Source of the DNA: Oscillospiraceae bacterium
Lineage (GTDB): Bacteria; Bacillota; Clostridia; Saccharofermentanales; Saccharofermentanaceae
Reading direction: 5' to 3'
Assembly (NCBI GenBank): GCA_015069215.1
Contig: SVJC01000005.1
Coordinates: 1 to 45,266 of the forward strand
Length of the DNA stretch: 45,266 bases
The translations under genes and the position numbers were made by a program. Under the pieces are notes generated by a model. The model made no database searches. It was not told the DNA's origin and was given only the letters and a program-made list of their open reading frames with translations. Positions 27,617-36,836 of the stretch are shown here, piece after piece. Every line of letters starts with the position of its first letter. Position 1 is the first letter of the stretch.

Positions 27617-28606
27617 TTACCCTAAAACAGGCAGTATTTTCTCTTCAATGAACTGTACCCTGTCAAAGATCAGGGGTTTGAAAGTGCCGGTAATGCCTAC
27701 GGAAACATTCTCTTCCCCGTTTATGTAAATGATGTTCCCGCAGTCACCAATGGCAGCATAAACAGGCCTGTCCGGGTACGGCTTGTACCAGAGGTAGCCG
27801 TATTCCATATTCCCGAATCGATCACCGAGCTTTAGGGACGGCGTAAGCATCTTCCCTATCCATTCCGAAGACAATACCCTATTTCCCTCATAAACGCCGT
27901 CATTTAAGAGCATGGCGCCTATCCTTGCAAGGTCTCTTCCGGTTAAGCAAAGGCCCCAGCCCGCGGTTACGGTATCTTTCGGATCAGAGTACCACTCATT
28001 CTTCCTCGGGGTCTTGTTCATGAAGAAATCGAACTGGTCCTCCTTACTGCTGTCCCCGTGGATCTTATGTTCAGGGATCCCCAAGGGAGTAAACAGGTTT
28101 CTATTCGCGAAATCAATGCATTTCTCACCCGCTGCACTTTCGATTATCCCCGAAAGGATCTGGATCCCCAGCGTTGCATACTTGAACTCGCCCGTTATGC
28201 CTGCTCTTCCGCCCAAAAGGTCGAGAGCAGCCCTGGTCCAGTCATCCGAAGTGCATACCTTCTTCCACGGCTCCGACTTGTACTTATAAGGCGCGGTCAT
28301 GGTCAGGAGGTGCCTGATGGTAACGTCATATATGGTCTTCTCTCCCCTTTTCACCTGGTAGCCGGGAAAGAAGCCGATAACCTTCTCGTCTACGCCTTTA
28401 ATAAAGCCTTGGTCTACGGCGATACCCGCGAGTAGGGCCATCACGCCTTTAGTCACGGAATTGATGTTGATGGGATCTTCTGTTTTAAAACCGCGGAAAC
28501 AGTCTTCATAAACCGTTTTGCCGTCTTTAATTGCATATATCTGGCAGATGTTGCATTCGTTGCCTTTGCTCTGAGAGATAAACTCATGCAGTTCTTCTTT
28601 GTTCAT
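27617..28606 (-). CDS. Serine beta-lactamase-like hydrolase
   Basis: 329 aa; SVTK motif, YKSEPW...; class C/esterase-like family. Confidence 0.85.
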   Translation of the reverse strand: MNKEELHEFISQSKGNECNICQIYAIKDGKTVYEDCFRGFKTEDPININSVTKGVMALLAGIAVDQGFIKGVDEKVIGFFPGYQVKRGEKTIYDVTIRHLLTMTAPYKYKSEPWKKVCTSDDWTRAALDLLGGRAGITGEFKYATLGIQILSGIIESAAGEKCIDFANRNLFTPLGIPEHKIHGDSSKEDQFDFFMNKTPRKNEWYSDPKDTVTAGWGLCLTGRDLARIGAMLLNDGVYEGNRVLSSEWIGKMLTPSLKLGDRFGNMEYGYLWYKPYPDRPVYAAIGDCGNIIYINGEENVSVGITGTFKPLIFDRVQFIEEKILPVLG

Positions 28607-28719
28607 TTAAGTCTCCTTTTCGTTCAAGATAAGGACGTCCAAAAAGAGACTAATATGATTAAAAATTCTTTTCAAGGTCTATCTTAAAAGCTTTTGAGAG
28701 CATTTGACTTAAGTGGCTG

Positions 28720-28831
28720 TTCACGTTTTGGAACACGATTCTGAGCGTTTTTGTGTTCCGTTTCGTGAATATCGCCTCCGATTCACGTTTTGGAACACGA
28801 TTTAAGTTGTTTTCGTGTTCCGTTTCGTGAA
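28720..28831. repeat. Two tandem 50-bp palindromic elements (TTCACGTTTTGGAACACGA...TCGTGTTCCGTTTCGTGAA type)
   Basis: 28720-28769 and 28782-28831; arms conserved, loops differ. Confidence 0.8.
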
Positions 28832-28844
28832 CGGCGCATAAAAA

Positions 28845-28872
28845 TGGCTGTGAACTCTCAATTTCACAGCCA
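28845..28872 (-). terminator. Terminator of the glmS-purF-dapL operon
   Basis: TGGCTGTGAA-ctctcaat-TTCACAGCCA followed by TTTT on the minus strand. Confidence 0.75.
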
Positions 28873-28905
28873 CTTGTTTAACTGAAACCAAACCGGATCT
28901 TCTTT

Positions 28906-30084
28906 TTACAGATCCTTAAGCCTCTGGCATGCCTCTGCAGTTCCTTCCGCGGAGCCGAAAGCCGTAAGCCTGAAGAATCCGCTTCCTGCTTCACCGAAGC
29001 CTTCACCGGGTGTTCCTACGATGCAGTATTTGGTAAGGAGCATGTCGAAAAACTCCCAGCCGCCCATGTTATCAGGGCACTTGAGCCAGATGTAAGGCGA
29101 GTTTACGCCGCCCGTAAAGAAGATGTTCTTGGACTTGAGGAGGTCTGCGAGCATTGCCGCATTCTTTCTGTAGTATTCGATGTTCTCCATGCATGCCTTG
29201 ACTCCGTCAGGTGTAAGTACTGCTTCGGCAGCGCGCTGCACGGGATAGGAAACGCCGTTGAACTTGGTTGCCTGTCTTCTTGCCCAAAGAGCCGCAAGTT
29301 TTGTACCGTTGGCTTCAAGGCCTTCGGGAACGACCGTCCATCCGCATCTTGTTCCGGTAAATCCTGCAAACTTGGAGAATGAAGAAACTTCGATCGCACA
29401 TGTTTCAGCGCCTTCTATCTGATAGATCGTGTGCGGAACGTTCTCTGTTATGAATGCCTCGTATGCAGAATCGAAAATGATGAGCGAACCTGTCTCAAGG
29501 GCATAATCAACCCAGGCCTTCAGGCCTTCAAAGCCATAGACTGCACCGGTCGGATTGTTAGGTGAGCAGATGTAGATGACCGCGGGATTGCCCTTCTTCT
29601 CGGGAGGCAAAGGCAGGAAGCCGTTATCAGCCGATCCCGGTACAAGTGTGATCTTTCTGCCGGACATGAGATTTGAATCTACGTAGACCGGATAGACAGG
29701 GTCAGGGATGATGATCTCGTTGTCGCCTAAGATGTCTACTATATTGCCGAGGTCGCTCTTTGCGCCGTCTGAAACGAAGATCGATGAAGCTTTGATGTCA
29801 GTGCCAAGTGCCTTGTAGTGGCCGCTGATGGCTTCTCTCAAGAAATCGTAGCCGTATTCGGGCGGATATCCCCTGAAGGATTCCTTAACGCCCATTTCCC
29901 TTGCAGCTGCTTCCATTGCAGCGACTGCAGGCTTGGGAAGCGGAAGCGTTACGTCTCCGATGCCCATCTTGATTATCGATGCATCGGGATTTGCTTCCTT
30001 GAAAGCTTTGACACGCGTGGCGATCTCCGAAAACAGGTAGTTCTGCTTGATCTTGCCGAAATTCTCATTGATGTTGATCTTCAT
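28906..30084 (-). CDS. dapL: LL-diaminopimelate aminotransferase
   Basis: MKININENFGKIKQNYLFSEIATRVKAFKEANPDA; PLP motif SSFSKFAGFTGTRCGW. Confidence 0.92.
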   Translation of the reverse strand: MKININENFGKIKQNYLFSEIATRVKAFKEANPDASIIKMGIGDVTLPLPKPAVAAMEAAAREMGVKESFRGYPPEYGYDFLREAISGHYKALGTDIKASSIFVSDGAKSDLGNIVDILGDNEIIIPDPVYPVYVDSNLMSGRKITLVPGSADNGFLPLPPEKKGNPAVIYICSPNNPTGAVYGFEGLKAWVDYALETGSLIIFDSAYEAFITENVPHTIYQIEGAETCAIEVSSFSKFAGFTGTRCGWTVVPEGLEANGTKLAALWARRQATKFNGVSYPVQRAAEAVLTPDGVKACMENIEYYRKNAAMLADLLKSKNIFFTGGVNSPYIWLKCPDNMGGWEFFDMLLTKYCIVGTPGEGFGEAGSGFFRLTAFGSAEGTAEACQRLKDL

Positions 30085-30097
30085 TTTTATATTCCTC

Positions 30098-31510
30098 TCA
30101 TCTTTCAAATTCACCGCGGATGTCTTCTTCAGGCGGCTGTTCGGGATAGTTGCCCGTAAAGCAGCCTCTGCAGATGTTTATGTTGTTTGAGACCAGGTCA
30201 GAGAGTCTTTCTTCCCTGAGATAGCCTAAAGTGTCAGCGCCAATCTTCTCCCTGATCTGCTCAACGGTCCTGTTATAGGCGATCAGCTGCTCTCTTGCAG
30301 GAACGTCAGTACCGAAAAAGCAAGGCCACAGGAACGGCGGGGAGCTTATCCTCATGTGGACTTCCTTAGCGCCTGCTTCCCTAAGCATCGAGATGATCCT
30401 GTCCGAAGTAGTTCCCCTGACGATGGAGTCATCGACTATTACAACGCGCTTGCCTGCGACAGCGCTCTTCATGGCATTGAGCTTGACCATGACGCTGTTT
30501 TCGCGCCTCTTCTGGCCCGGCTTGATAAACGTTCTTCCGATATAAGAGTTCTTAACGAAAACCTGTCCGAAAGGTATTCCTGAAGCCATTGAGTAACCCA
30601 GTGCGGCAACGTTTCCTGACTCGGGAACGCCCGCAACAACGTCAGCTTCTATCGGGTCATCCTCATAGAGGTATTTTCCCGCCCTGATCCTGGATTCATA
30701 AACGCTTATTCCATCTATGGTCGAATCGGGTCTTGCGAAGTAGATGTATTCGAAAATGCAGTGTCCGTGTCTTTCATTGGAAAGGCAGTTCGAGCGGTCG
30801 GAAATAAGTTCGCCTTCGGACGTGACAGTTACGATCTCGCCGGGCTCCACGTCTCTTACATACTCTGCTCCGATCGTATCAAGAGCACATGTCTCGGATG
30901 CGAAGATCCATGCCTTGTCGCGCTTTCCGATAACCAGAGGTCTGAATCCGAATGGGTCCCTCGCGCCAATGAGCTTTCTGGGTGACATTATCACGAGGCT
31001 GTATGCGCCGTGAAGCTTCTTCATTGCAAGCCTTACGGCTTCCTCAACGCTGTCAGACTCGAGGCGCTCCCTTGCAACGAGATATGCGATCAGCTCGGAG
31101 TCTATGGTCGTCTGGAAGATCGCTCCCGTGTATGCAAGCTCATCTCTTAGACTAACTGAATTGGTAAGGTTGCCGTTATGTGCAAGGGCAAGCGTACCTT
31201 TTACGTATTCAAGGACCAGAGGCTGAGCGTTCTCGCGGGTGGAGGAACCGGCTGTTGAATATCTTACGTGTCCGATCCCGATGTTGCCCGGAAGCCTGTC
31301 TATCTCTTCTCCGGTAAAGACCTCGTTCACGAGGCCCATGTCCTTGTAGGACTTTACCTTACCCTTCGCCTCTGAGGTGTCACTGACTGCGATGCCGCAG
31401 CTCTCCTGACCTCTGTGCTGAAGTGAAAGCAGTCCGTAGTAGACCGTATGCGCGACGTCGCCGCCGGCGATGTCATAGATTCCGAAAACTCCGCATTCCT
31501 CGTGGATCAT
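30098..31510 (-). CDS. purF: Amidophosphoribosyltransferase
   Basis: HEECGVFGIYD; PRPP motif VVIVDDSIVRGTT; NICRGCFTGNYP. Confidence 0.95.
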   Translation of the reverse strand: MIHEECGVFGIYDIAGGDVAHTVYYGLLSLQHRGQESCGIAVSDTSEAKGKVKSYKDMGLVNEVFTGEEIDRLPGNIGIGHVRYSTAGSSTRENAQPLVLEYVKGTLALAHNGNLTNSVSLRDELAYTGAIFQTTIDSELIAYLVARERLESDSVEEAVRLAMKKLHGAYSLVIMSPRKLIGARDPFGFRPLVIGKRDKAWIFASETCALDTIGAEYVRDVEPGEIVTVTSEGELISDRSNCLSNERHGHCIFEYIYFARPDSTIDGISVYESRIRAGKYLYEDDPIEADVVAGVPESGNVAALGYSMASGIPFGQVFVKNSYIGRTFIKPGQKRRENSVMVKLNAMKSAVAGKRVVIVDDSIVRGTTSDRIISMLREAGAKEVHMRISSPPFLWPCFFGTDVPAREQLIAYNRTVEQIREKIGADTLGYLREERLSDLVSNNINICRGCFTGNYPEQPPEEDIRGEFER

Positions 31511-31521
31511 GCTAATACCTC

Positions 31522-33372
31522 TTACTCCACCGTAACACTCTTTGCGAGGTTCCTGGGCTTATCTACGTCAAGACCCCTTGCGCAGGATACATAGTAACCG
31601 AGAAGCTGCAGCGGGACTATCGCGAGAGAAGCCGTAAACAGTTCGTTTATCTTAGGAACATAAACGACGAAATCAGCCGAATCCTCGATCGAATAATTTC
31701 CAAAGCTTGTCAGAGCCATGAGGTAAGCGCCTCTGCTCTTTGTCTCAACTAAGTTGGACAACGTCTTCTCGTAGAGTCTGCTCTGCGTGAGGACGCCGAT
31801 TACGAATGTTCCGTTCTCGATAAGGCTTATCGTGCCGTGCTTGAGTTCGCCTGCAGCATAAGCCTCGCTGTGAATGTAAGAGATCTCTTTCATCTTGAGC
31901 GAGCCTTCCATGCAGATCGCGTAGTCAATGCCGCGTCCGATGAAGAAAATGTCCTTCTGTGCGGCAAGCTTTGATGCAAACCACTGGAGGCGTTCCTTAT
32001 CCTCAAGGAGCTTTCTGATCTTGTCAGGGATCGTCATTATCTCGGTAAGGAGTTCCTGCCTCTTTTCCTCATCGATCGTTCCCTTTATCGAAGCGATCTC
32101 AACAGCCAGCACGTAAGACAGGGCGAGCTGTGCGCTGTAAGCCTTCGTTGTGGCAACCGAGATCTCAGGACCTGCCATCGTGTAGAGGACGTGATCTGCC
32201 TCACGGGCGATGGTGGAACCGATAACGTTGACTATCGCAAGAGTCTTGATTCCCGCCTCTTTGCACTTACGCAGAGCTGCGAGGGAATCTGCTGTCTCAC
32301 CGGACTGGCTGATTATGATGACCATGGAATCCTTTGCAAAAGGCATGTCCCTGTATCTGAATTCCGATGCAAGTTCGCACCTGACGGGTATCTTTACAAG
32401 TTCCTCGATCACGTACTGGGAAGCAACTCCGACGTGATAAGCAGAACCGCAGGCAACAATGTAGATCTGCGAGACGGCCTTGATCTCATCTGCCGTAAAT
32501 CCGGCCTGGGAAAGATCGGTCACGTATTTCTCGCCTTCAGGCGTAACGATTGACTTAAGGGTATCCGCGACTGCCCTGGGCTGCTCGTGGATCTCTTTCA
32601 TCATGAAATGCTCAAATCCGTCCTTCTCAGCAGCAGAAGCATCCCAGTCGATCGTGACCTGTTCCTTCTCGATGACATCGCCGTCAAGGTTATAGAAAGT
32701 GGCTTTTCCTGCCTCGATGCATGCCATCTCGAGATCGGCGATATAGTAAACGTTGCGTGTATATTTGAGGATCGCGGGAACGTCAGATGCAACATAGGAA
32801 GCATCCTTGTCAACACCGATGATCATGGGGCTGTCCTTGCGTGCCACGAAGATCTTGCCCGGATGGTCCTTGAACATTACTGCGAGAGCATATGAGCCTC
32901 TGACACGAACCATTGTCTTTGCGAGGGCTTCGATCGGATCGTGGGTATATTTTTTGTAGTAGTAGTCGATCGTCTTGATCGCGACTTCCGTATCGGTATC
33001 GGAATAGAAAACATAGCCCTTGCGGATCATCTTTTCGCGGAGCTGCTGGTAGTTCTCGATGATGCCGTTGTGAACGCCTACGACGTTGAAATCATCGGTT
33101 ACGTGGGGATGTGCGTTGTTCTCGGAAGGCTCACCGTGTGTAGCCCATCTTGTGTGACCGATGCCGCAGGTGCCTACCAGGGCTTTGCCGCCGTCAGTCT
33201 TCTCAGCCAGGACCTTGAGGCGGCCCTTTGCCTTAACGACGACAGGATCTTTTGCGTCATCCCTGATGGCAATGCCTGCAGAGTCATAGCCTCTGTATTC
33301 GAGTCTTGCCAGTCCGTCCAAAAGGATCGGTGCCGCCTTCTTCTTACCCGTATACCCAACAATACCGCACAT
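31522..33372 (-). CDS. glmS: Glutamine--fructose-6-phosphate aminotransferase (isomerizing)
   Basis: MCGIVGYTGKK, two SIS domains, C-term DVDKPRNLAKSVTVE. Confidence 0.97.
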   Translation of the reverse strand: MCGIVGYTGKKKAAPILLDGLARLEYRGYDSAGIAIRDDAKDPVVVKAKGRLKVLAEKTDGGKALVGTCGIGHTRWATHGEPSENNAHPHVTDDFNVVGVHNGIIENYQQLREKMIRKGYVFYSDTDTEVAIKTIDYYYKKYTHDPIEALAKTMVRVRGSYALAVMFKDHPGKIFVARKDSPMIIGVDKDASYVASDVPAILKYTRNVYYIADLEMACIEAGKATFYNLDGDVIEKEQVTIDWDASAAEKDGFEHFMMKEIHEQPRAVADTLKSIVTPEGEKYVTDLSQAGFTADEIKAVSQIYIVACGSAYHVGVASQYVIEELVKIPVRCELASEFRYRDMPFAKDSMVIIISQSGETADSLAALRKCKEAGIKTLAIVNVIGSTIAREADHVLYTMAGPEISVATTKAYSAQLALSYVLAVEIASIKGTIDEEKRQELLTEIMTIPDKIRKLLEDKERLQWFASKLAAQKDIFFIGRGIDYAICMEGSLKMKEISYIHSEAYAAGELKHGTISLIENGTFVIGVLTQSRLYEKTLSNLVETKSRGAYLMALTSFGNYSIEDSADFVVYVPKINELFTASLAIVPLQLLGYYVSCARGLDVDKPRNLAKSVTVE

Positions 33373-33389
33373 TTTCTTGTCTTCCTTTC

Positions 33390-33427
33390 AAAAAAAATAC
33401 AGGTCCCCCAGTATTCACTGCGGGACC
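33390..33427 (-). terminator. Leader terminator upstream of glmS (attenuator)
   Basis: Minus strand GGTCCC-G-CAGT-GAAT-ACTG-G-GGGACC then TGTATTTTTTTT; only about 17 nt separate the U-run from the glmS ATG. Confidence 0.85.
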
Positions 33428-33477
33428 CCATTGTCTCAAACTCAAATTGTGCTGTCTGAATTACCGGCAGTGAATAC
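33411..33477 (-). promoter_or_regulatory. Antiterminator pairing in glmS leader
   Basis: 11-bp perfect inverted repeat GTATTCACTGC (33467-33477) / GCAGTGAATAC (33411-33421); the 3' arm lies in the terminator. Confidence 0.75.
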
Positions 33478-33538
33478 AAGCGCTTTTATCACAAGCGGAT
33501 AATGCATACTCATAGCTGATAAACCAGATAATTTTCAT
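33461..33538 (-). CDS. Putative 25-aa leader peptide MKIIWFISYEYALSACDKSACIHCR
   Basis: ATG AAA ATT ATC TGG ... CAC TGC CGG TAA; last codons contain the antiterminator 5' arm; predicted promoter start falls on its ATG. Confidence 0.65.
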   Translation of the reverse strand: MKIIWFISYEYALSACDKSACIHCR

Positions 33539-33544
33539 GTGAGT

Positions 33545-33573
33545 ATTTTATTCTTTTGGTTGTTTAATGTAAA
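33545..33573 (-). promoter_or_regulatory. Sigma-A-type promoter for the glmS operon
   Basis: TTTACA-17 nt-TAAAAT on the minus strand. Confidence 0.7.
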
Positions 33574-33635
33574 GAATTATTTGCACAGACTACAAGACCA
33601 TCAGACCTGATGTTTTGTGAGCAAGTACAAAGACC

Positions 33636-34331
33636 TTACTTACCGAGTTTCTTCTGGGTATCGTTAAAGAACGAGATAAATGCCTTACCCTTGTCCTTGC
33701 TGCCCGAAAGAGCCTTGGACAGGTCAGCCGAATAAGTTCCGCTGACGCCTGCCTTCTTGAGCTTGTTATAAGCCTTGGTGCCTATGCTCGAAGTCCAGGA
33801 CCATCCGCCGCCGCTCTTGGCAACCCTGTAAACAATCAGGAAGTGGTTCTGATCCTTGTAATTGTTCTTGTAGATATTCTTTACGTAAGTCCTGAAATCA
33901 TCACCTTTCAGGTTTGTCTTGACCGTATAGACAACGGGAATGATCTTGGTAGCCTTCTCAAATTCGGCAAGTCTGGCCTCAAGAGCCGCATCGTCCTTGA
34001 TGACATTAGCCTCATCCTTTACGTGGGAAGCGATCTTTACCGAAGGCGTGGGAGCAGGTGTGCTCGTAGGCTTGGGAGTGGGCGTGGGTTTCTTTGTCGT
34101 CTCGGTCGTTGCAACCGTCATGAAAGTCTCTGACGTTGCTTCCGTATTGATGATCGGTGCGGGATAATCGTTTGTAGTCTCAACAGTGGTGGTCGTCTGC
34201 TCTGTAGCAGTCTGCTGCGTTACGACGATCACGGCGCTGCTGGCCTTAGGTTCCTTCTTCTTGCAGCCGGCAAAAACAGTTACGGCAACGGATGCCGCAA
34301 GCAGTACCGATATTATCTTTGTCCTCTTCAT
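33636..34331 (-). CDS. Lipoprotein with TPM-like domain
   Basis: LLAASVAVTVFAGCKKK lipobox; 'VKDEANVIKDDAALEARLAEFEKATKIIPVVYTVK' TPM-like. Confidence 0.7.
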   Translation of the reverse strand: MKRTKIISVLLAASVAVTVFAGCKKKEPKASSAVIVVTQQTATEQTTTTVETTNDYPAPIINTEATSETFMTVATTETTKKPTPTPKPTSTPAPTPSVKIASHVKDEANVIKDDAALEARLAEFEKATKIIPVVYTVKTNLKGDDFRTYVKNIYKNNYKDQNHFLIVYRVAKSGGGWSWTSSIGTKAYNKLKKAGVSGTYSADLSKALSGSKDKGKAFISFFNDTQKKLGK

Positions 34332-34418
34332 TGTTGTCCTCCAAAGTAATTGCTGCTTTTAACATATAAATCCCGGAGTGCAAAGTCAATCAACAATATT
34401 GGGCAAAAGTGTTGATTT

Positions 34419-36836
34419 TCAGTCTTTCGGGCTCTCAGCCGGTGTAAATTCAAGATTATCTTCACTCGCGTTGCGGAGGGCTGCGGCTTCATCTGCAAGT
34501 TCGATCAGACGCTGCTGTGAATCGAGCTTTTTCTTACCCCTGAGATCGAGTTTTGAGTAAGATCCGTCGGGATTCAGGAAGTTCACGCGGATCGTGTCGG
34601 CGAGCTCGACCTCGAGCACTTCCATGACGCGTGCCCTGCAGTCCTTGTCCTCGACAGGGAAAAGAAGTTCGACACGTCTGTTCAGGTTTCTGGGCATCCA
34701 GTCTGCGGAAGCCAGATACAGGTCTTCATGTCCTTCATTGTAGAAATAGAATATTCTGGAATGCTCTAAGAATCTGCCTGTGATCGAGCGTACGGTAATG
34801 TTCTCTGACATACCGGGGATACCTGCCCTTAAGCAGCATATTCCTCTTACGATGAGATCGATCCTGACGCCCGCGCAGGAAGCTTCATAGAGTTCCTTGA
34901 TGATCACTTCGTCAACAAGCGAATTGATCTTCGCAACGATCCTCGCAGGCTGTCCGTTTCTTGCGTTCTGGGCCTCCTGACGGATCTTCTGGACAAAGTA
35001 ATCCTTCATCCACAAAGGAGCGGGGACAAGCCTGTTCCAGGTCTGCGGGATGGAGAATCCTGAAAGCATGTTGAAGAACTGCGAAGCATCCTCACCAAAG
35101 CTCTCGGAAGCCGTGAACAGGCCAAGGTCGGTATATATCTTAGCCGTAATGTCGTTATAGTTACCCGTTGCCAGATGCAGATAACGCCTGATGCCGTCTT
35201 CTTCCTTTCTGACGACCAGGGTTATCTTACTGTGCGTCTTAAGGCCGACAAGGCCGTAGATAACGTGACATCCGGCATTTTCGAGAAGCTTTGCCCAGTT
35301 GATGTTGTTCTCTTCGTCGAATCTTGCCTTGAGCTCAACCAATACCATTACCTGTTTTCCGCTCTGCGCCGCCTCAAGGAGCGATGCGATGATCGGAGAC
35401 TTGTCGGATACACGGTAGAGCGTCTGCTTGATCGCAAGAACATTAGGGTCTCTTGCGGCCTGCTTGATGAATTCGAGCACCGGCTCGAAACTCTCATAAG
35501 GGTGATGGACGATGCGGTCCTTCTCCCTGATCTGCGCGAAAATGTCGAGCTCGCTAACGGGACCGTCGAAAGAAGCCGGTTCAGCAGGCTCGTGCGGCGG
35601 ATAGCAGAGACCGGGATGCTTTGCCTTGCATGCTGAAGTAAGCTTTGAAAGGAACGTAAGGTCGATCGGGCCGTTAACGCTGAAGATGTCCTTCTTGTTT
35701 ACTCCGAGTTCCTTTGTAAGGTATTTGAGAAGGCCGGGATCCATGTCATCCCGGATCTCGAGTCTGATGATCTCGCCGAATCTCCTTCTTCTTACCTGCT
35801 CTTCGATCTCCTTGAGAAGGTCTTCAGCTTCGTCCTCATCGATGTCGAGGTCGGCGTTTCTCATGACCCTGTAGTAGCCCGTTGCGACTACCTTCTGACC
35901 GTCAAAGAGCTCATTTACGTTTGCTTTGATTATCTGTTCGATCGGAACGAAGATGTCTCCGTCGCCTGTCGAGATCTGATAAAGTCTCTTTACGACCGTC
36001 GGGATCTGGACCGTCGCATACATGTATTTCTCAGGCTCTTCCTTATCGGCGGATGCCTTCTTCTTTGATGCGGTCAAGCCTTCGTGGGCCTTATCCTGAA
36101 GCTTTATCCTGTCAGGCTCGTTCTCGAGCATTACGCAGAGATTGAGCATCCTGTTGTAGATCAGCGGGAAAGGCCTTGATGAATCGACTGCCATGGGCGT
36201 AAGTACAGGATAGAGAACGTCCCTGAAGTAGGAATCAGCGATCTCCTGCTCGGCTTTTCCAAGCTCATCGTAATCCTTAAGATAGATCTTCTCCTGTGCG
36301 AGCGCGGGAACCAGAGTACGTCCGTATGTCGTATACATAAGGGACATCAGAGCCCTCGTCTTCTCGTCGATCTTCTCGAGCTGCTCGCTGACGGTGAATC
36401 CCGCGATATCCTTTTCGGTGAAATCGATACTCAGCATGTCGCGCAGTGATGCAACACGGACGATGTAGAATTCATCAAGGTTTGAAGCGGTTATCGAAAG
36501 GAAGTTGAGCCTTTCAAGAAGCGGGTTCTTAACGTCCCTCGCCTCGTGCAGGATACGCTCGTCAAACTCTATCCAGGAAAGCTCGCGGTTGAAGAACTTA
36601 GCGTTCCCGCTTAAGAATGACGCATACTTCTCGGACTTGTATTCCTTTGTCTTCTCAGAGGCCACAGACGGCTTTTTTGCCGCTACCTTCGGCTTGGGTG
36701 CATTTGTTTTCTTTAAGGCGACCTTGACGGTCGGTGTCTTCTTTACAGCTGCTTTCTTAGCTGCGGGCTTAGCCGCTTTCTTTGCCGGTGCTTTCTTTGC
36801 AGCGGTCTTCTTTGCCGGTGTCTTTCTGACTGCCAT
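34419..36836 (-). CDS. ppk1: Polyphosphate kinase 1 with Lys/Ala-rich (AKK) N-terminal tail
   Basis: 805 aa; FFNRELSWIEFDERILHEA, VLVELKARFDEENNI, LASADWMPRNLNRRVE; N-term RKTPAKKTAAKKAPAKKAAKPAAKKAAVKK. Confidence 0.93.
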   Translation of the reverse strand: MAVRKTPAKKTAAKKAPAKKAAKPAAKKAAVKKTPTVKVALKKTNAPKPKVAAKKPSVASEKTKEYKSEKYASFLSGNAKFFNRELSWIEFDERILHEARDVKNPLLERLNFLSITASNLDEFYIVRVASLRDMLSIDFTEKDIAGFTVSEQLEKIDEKTRALMSLMYTTYGRTLVPALAQEKIYLKDYDELGKAEQEIADSYFRDVLYPVLTPMAVDSSRPFPLIYNRMLNLCVMLENEPDRIKLQDKAHEGLTASKKKASADKEEPEKYMYATVQIPTVVKRLYQISTGDGDIFVPIEQIIKANVNELFDGQKVVATGYYRVMRNADLDIDEDEAEDLLKEIEEQVRRRRFGEIIRLEIRDDMDPGLLKYLTKELGVNKKDIFSVNGPIDLTFLSKLTSACKAKHPGLCYPPHEPAEPASFDGPVSELDIFAQIREKDRIVHHPYESFEPVLEFIKQAARDPNVLAIKQTLYRVSDKSPIIASLLEAAQSGKQVMVLVELKARFDEENNINWAKLLENAGCHVIYGLVGLKTHSKITLVVRKEEDGIRRYLHLATGNYNDITAKIYTDLGLFTASESFGEDASQFFNMLSGFSIPQTWNRLVPAPLWMKDYFVQKIRQEAQNARNGQPARIVAKINSLVDEVIIKELYEASCAGVRIDLIVRGICCLRAGIPGMSENITVRSITGRFLEHSRIFYFYNEGHEDLYLASADWMPRNLNRRVELLFPVEDKDCRARVMEVLEVELADTIRVNFLNPDGSYSKLDLRGKKKLDSQQRLIELADEAAALRNASEDNLEFTPAESPKD

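Noticed and set aside
33373-33573. glmS ribozyme or T-box leader
   Set aside because: By eye I could not find the glmS ribozyme core or a full T-box (AGGGTGGNACCGCG); 'TGGGGTCCCGCAG' is only superficially T-box-like. An Infernal scan is needed to be certain
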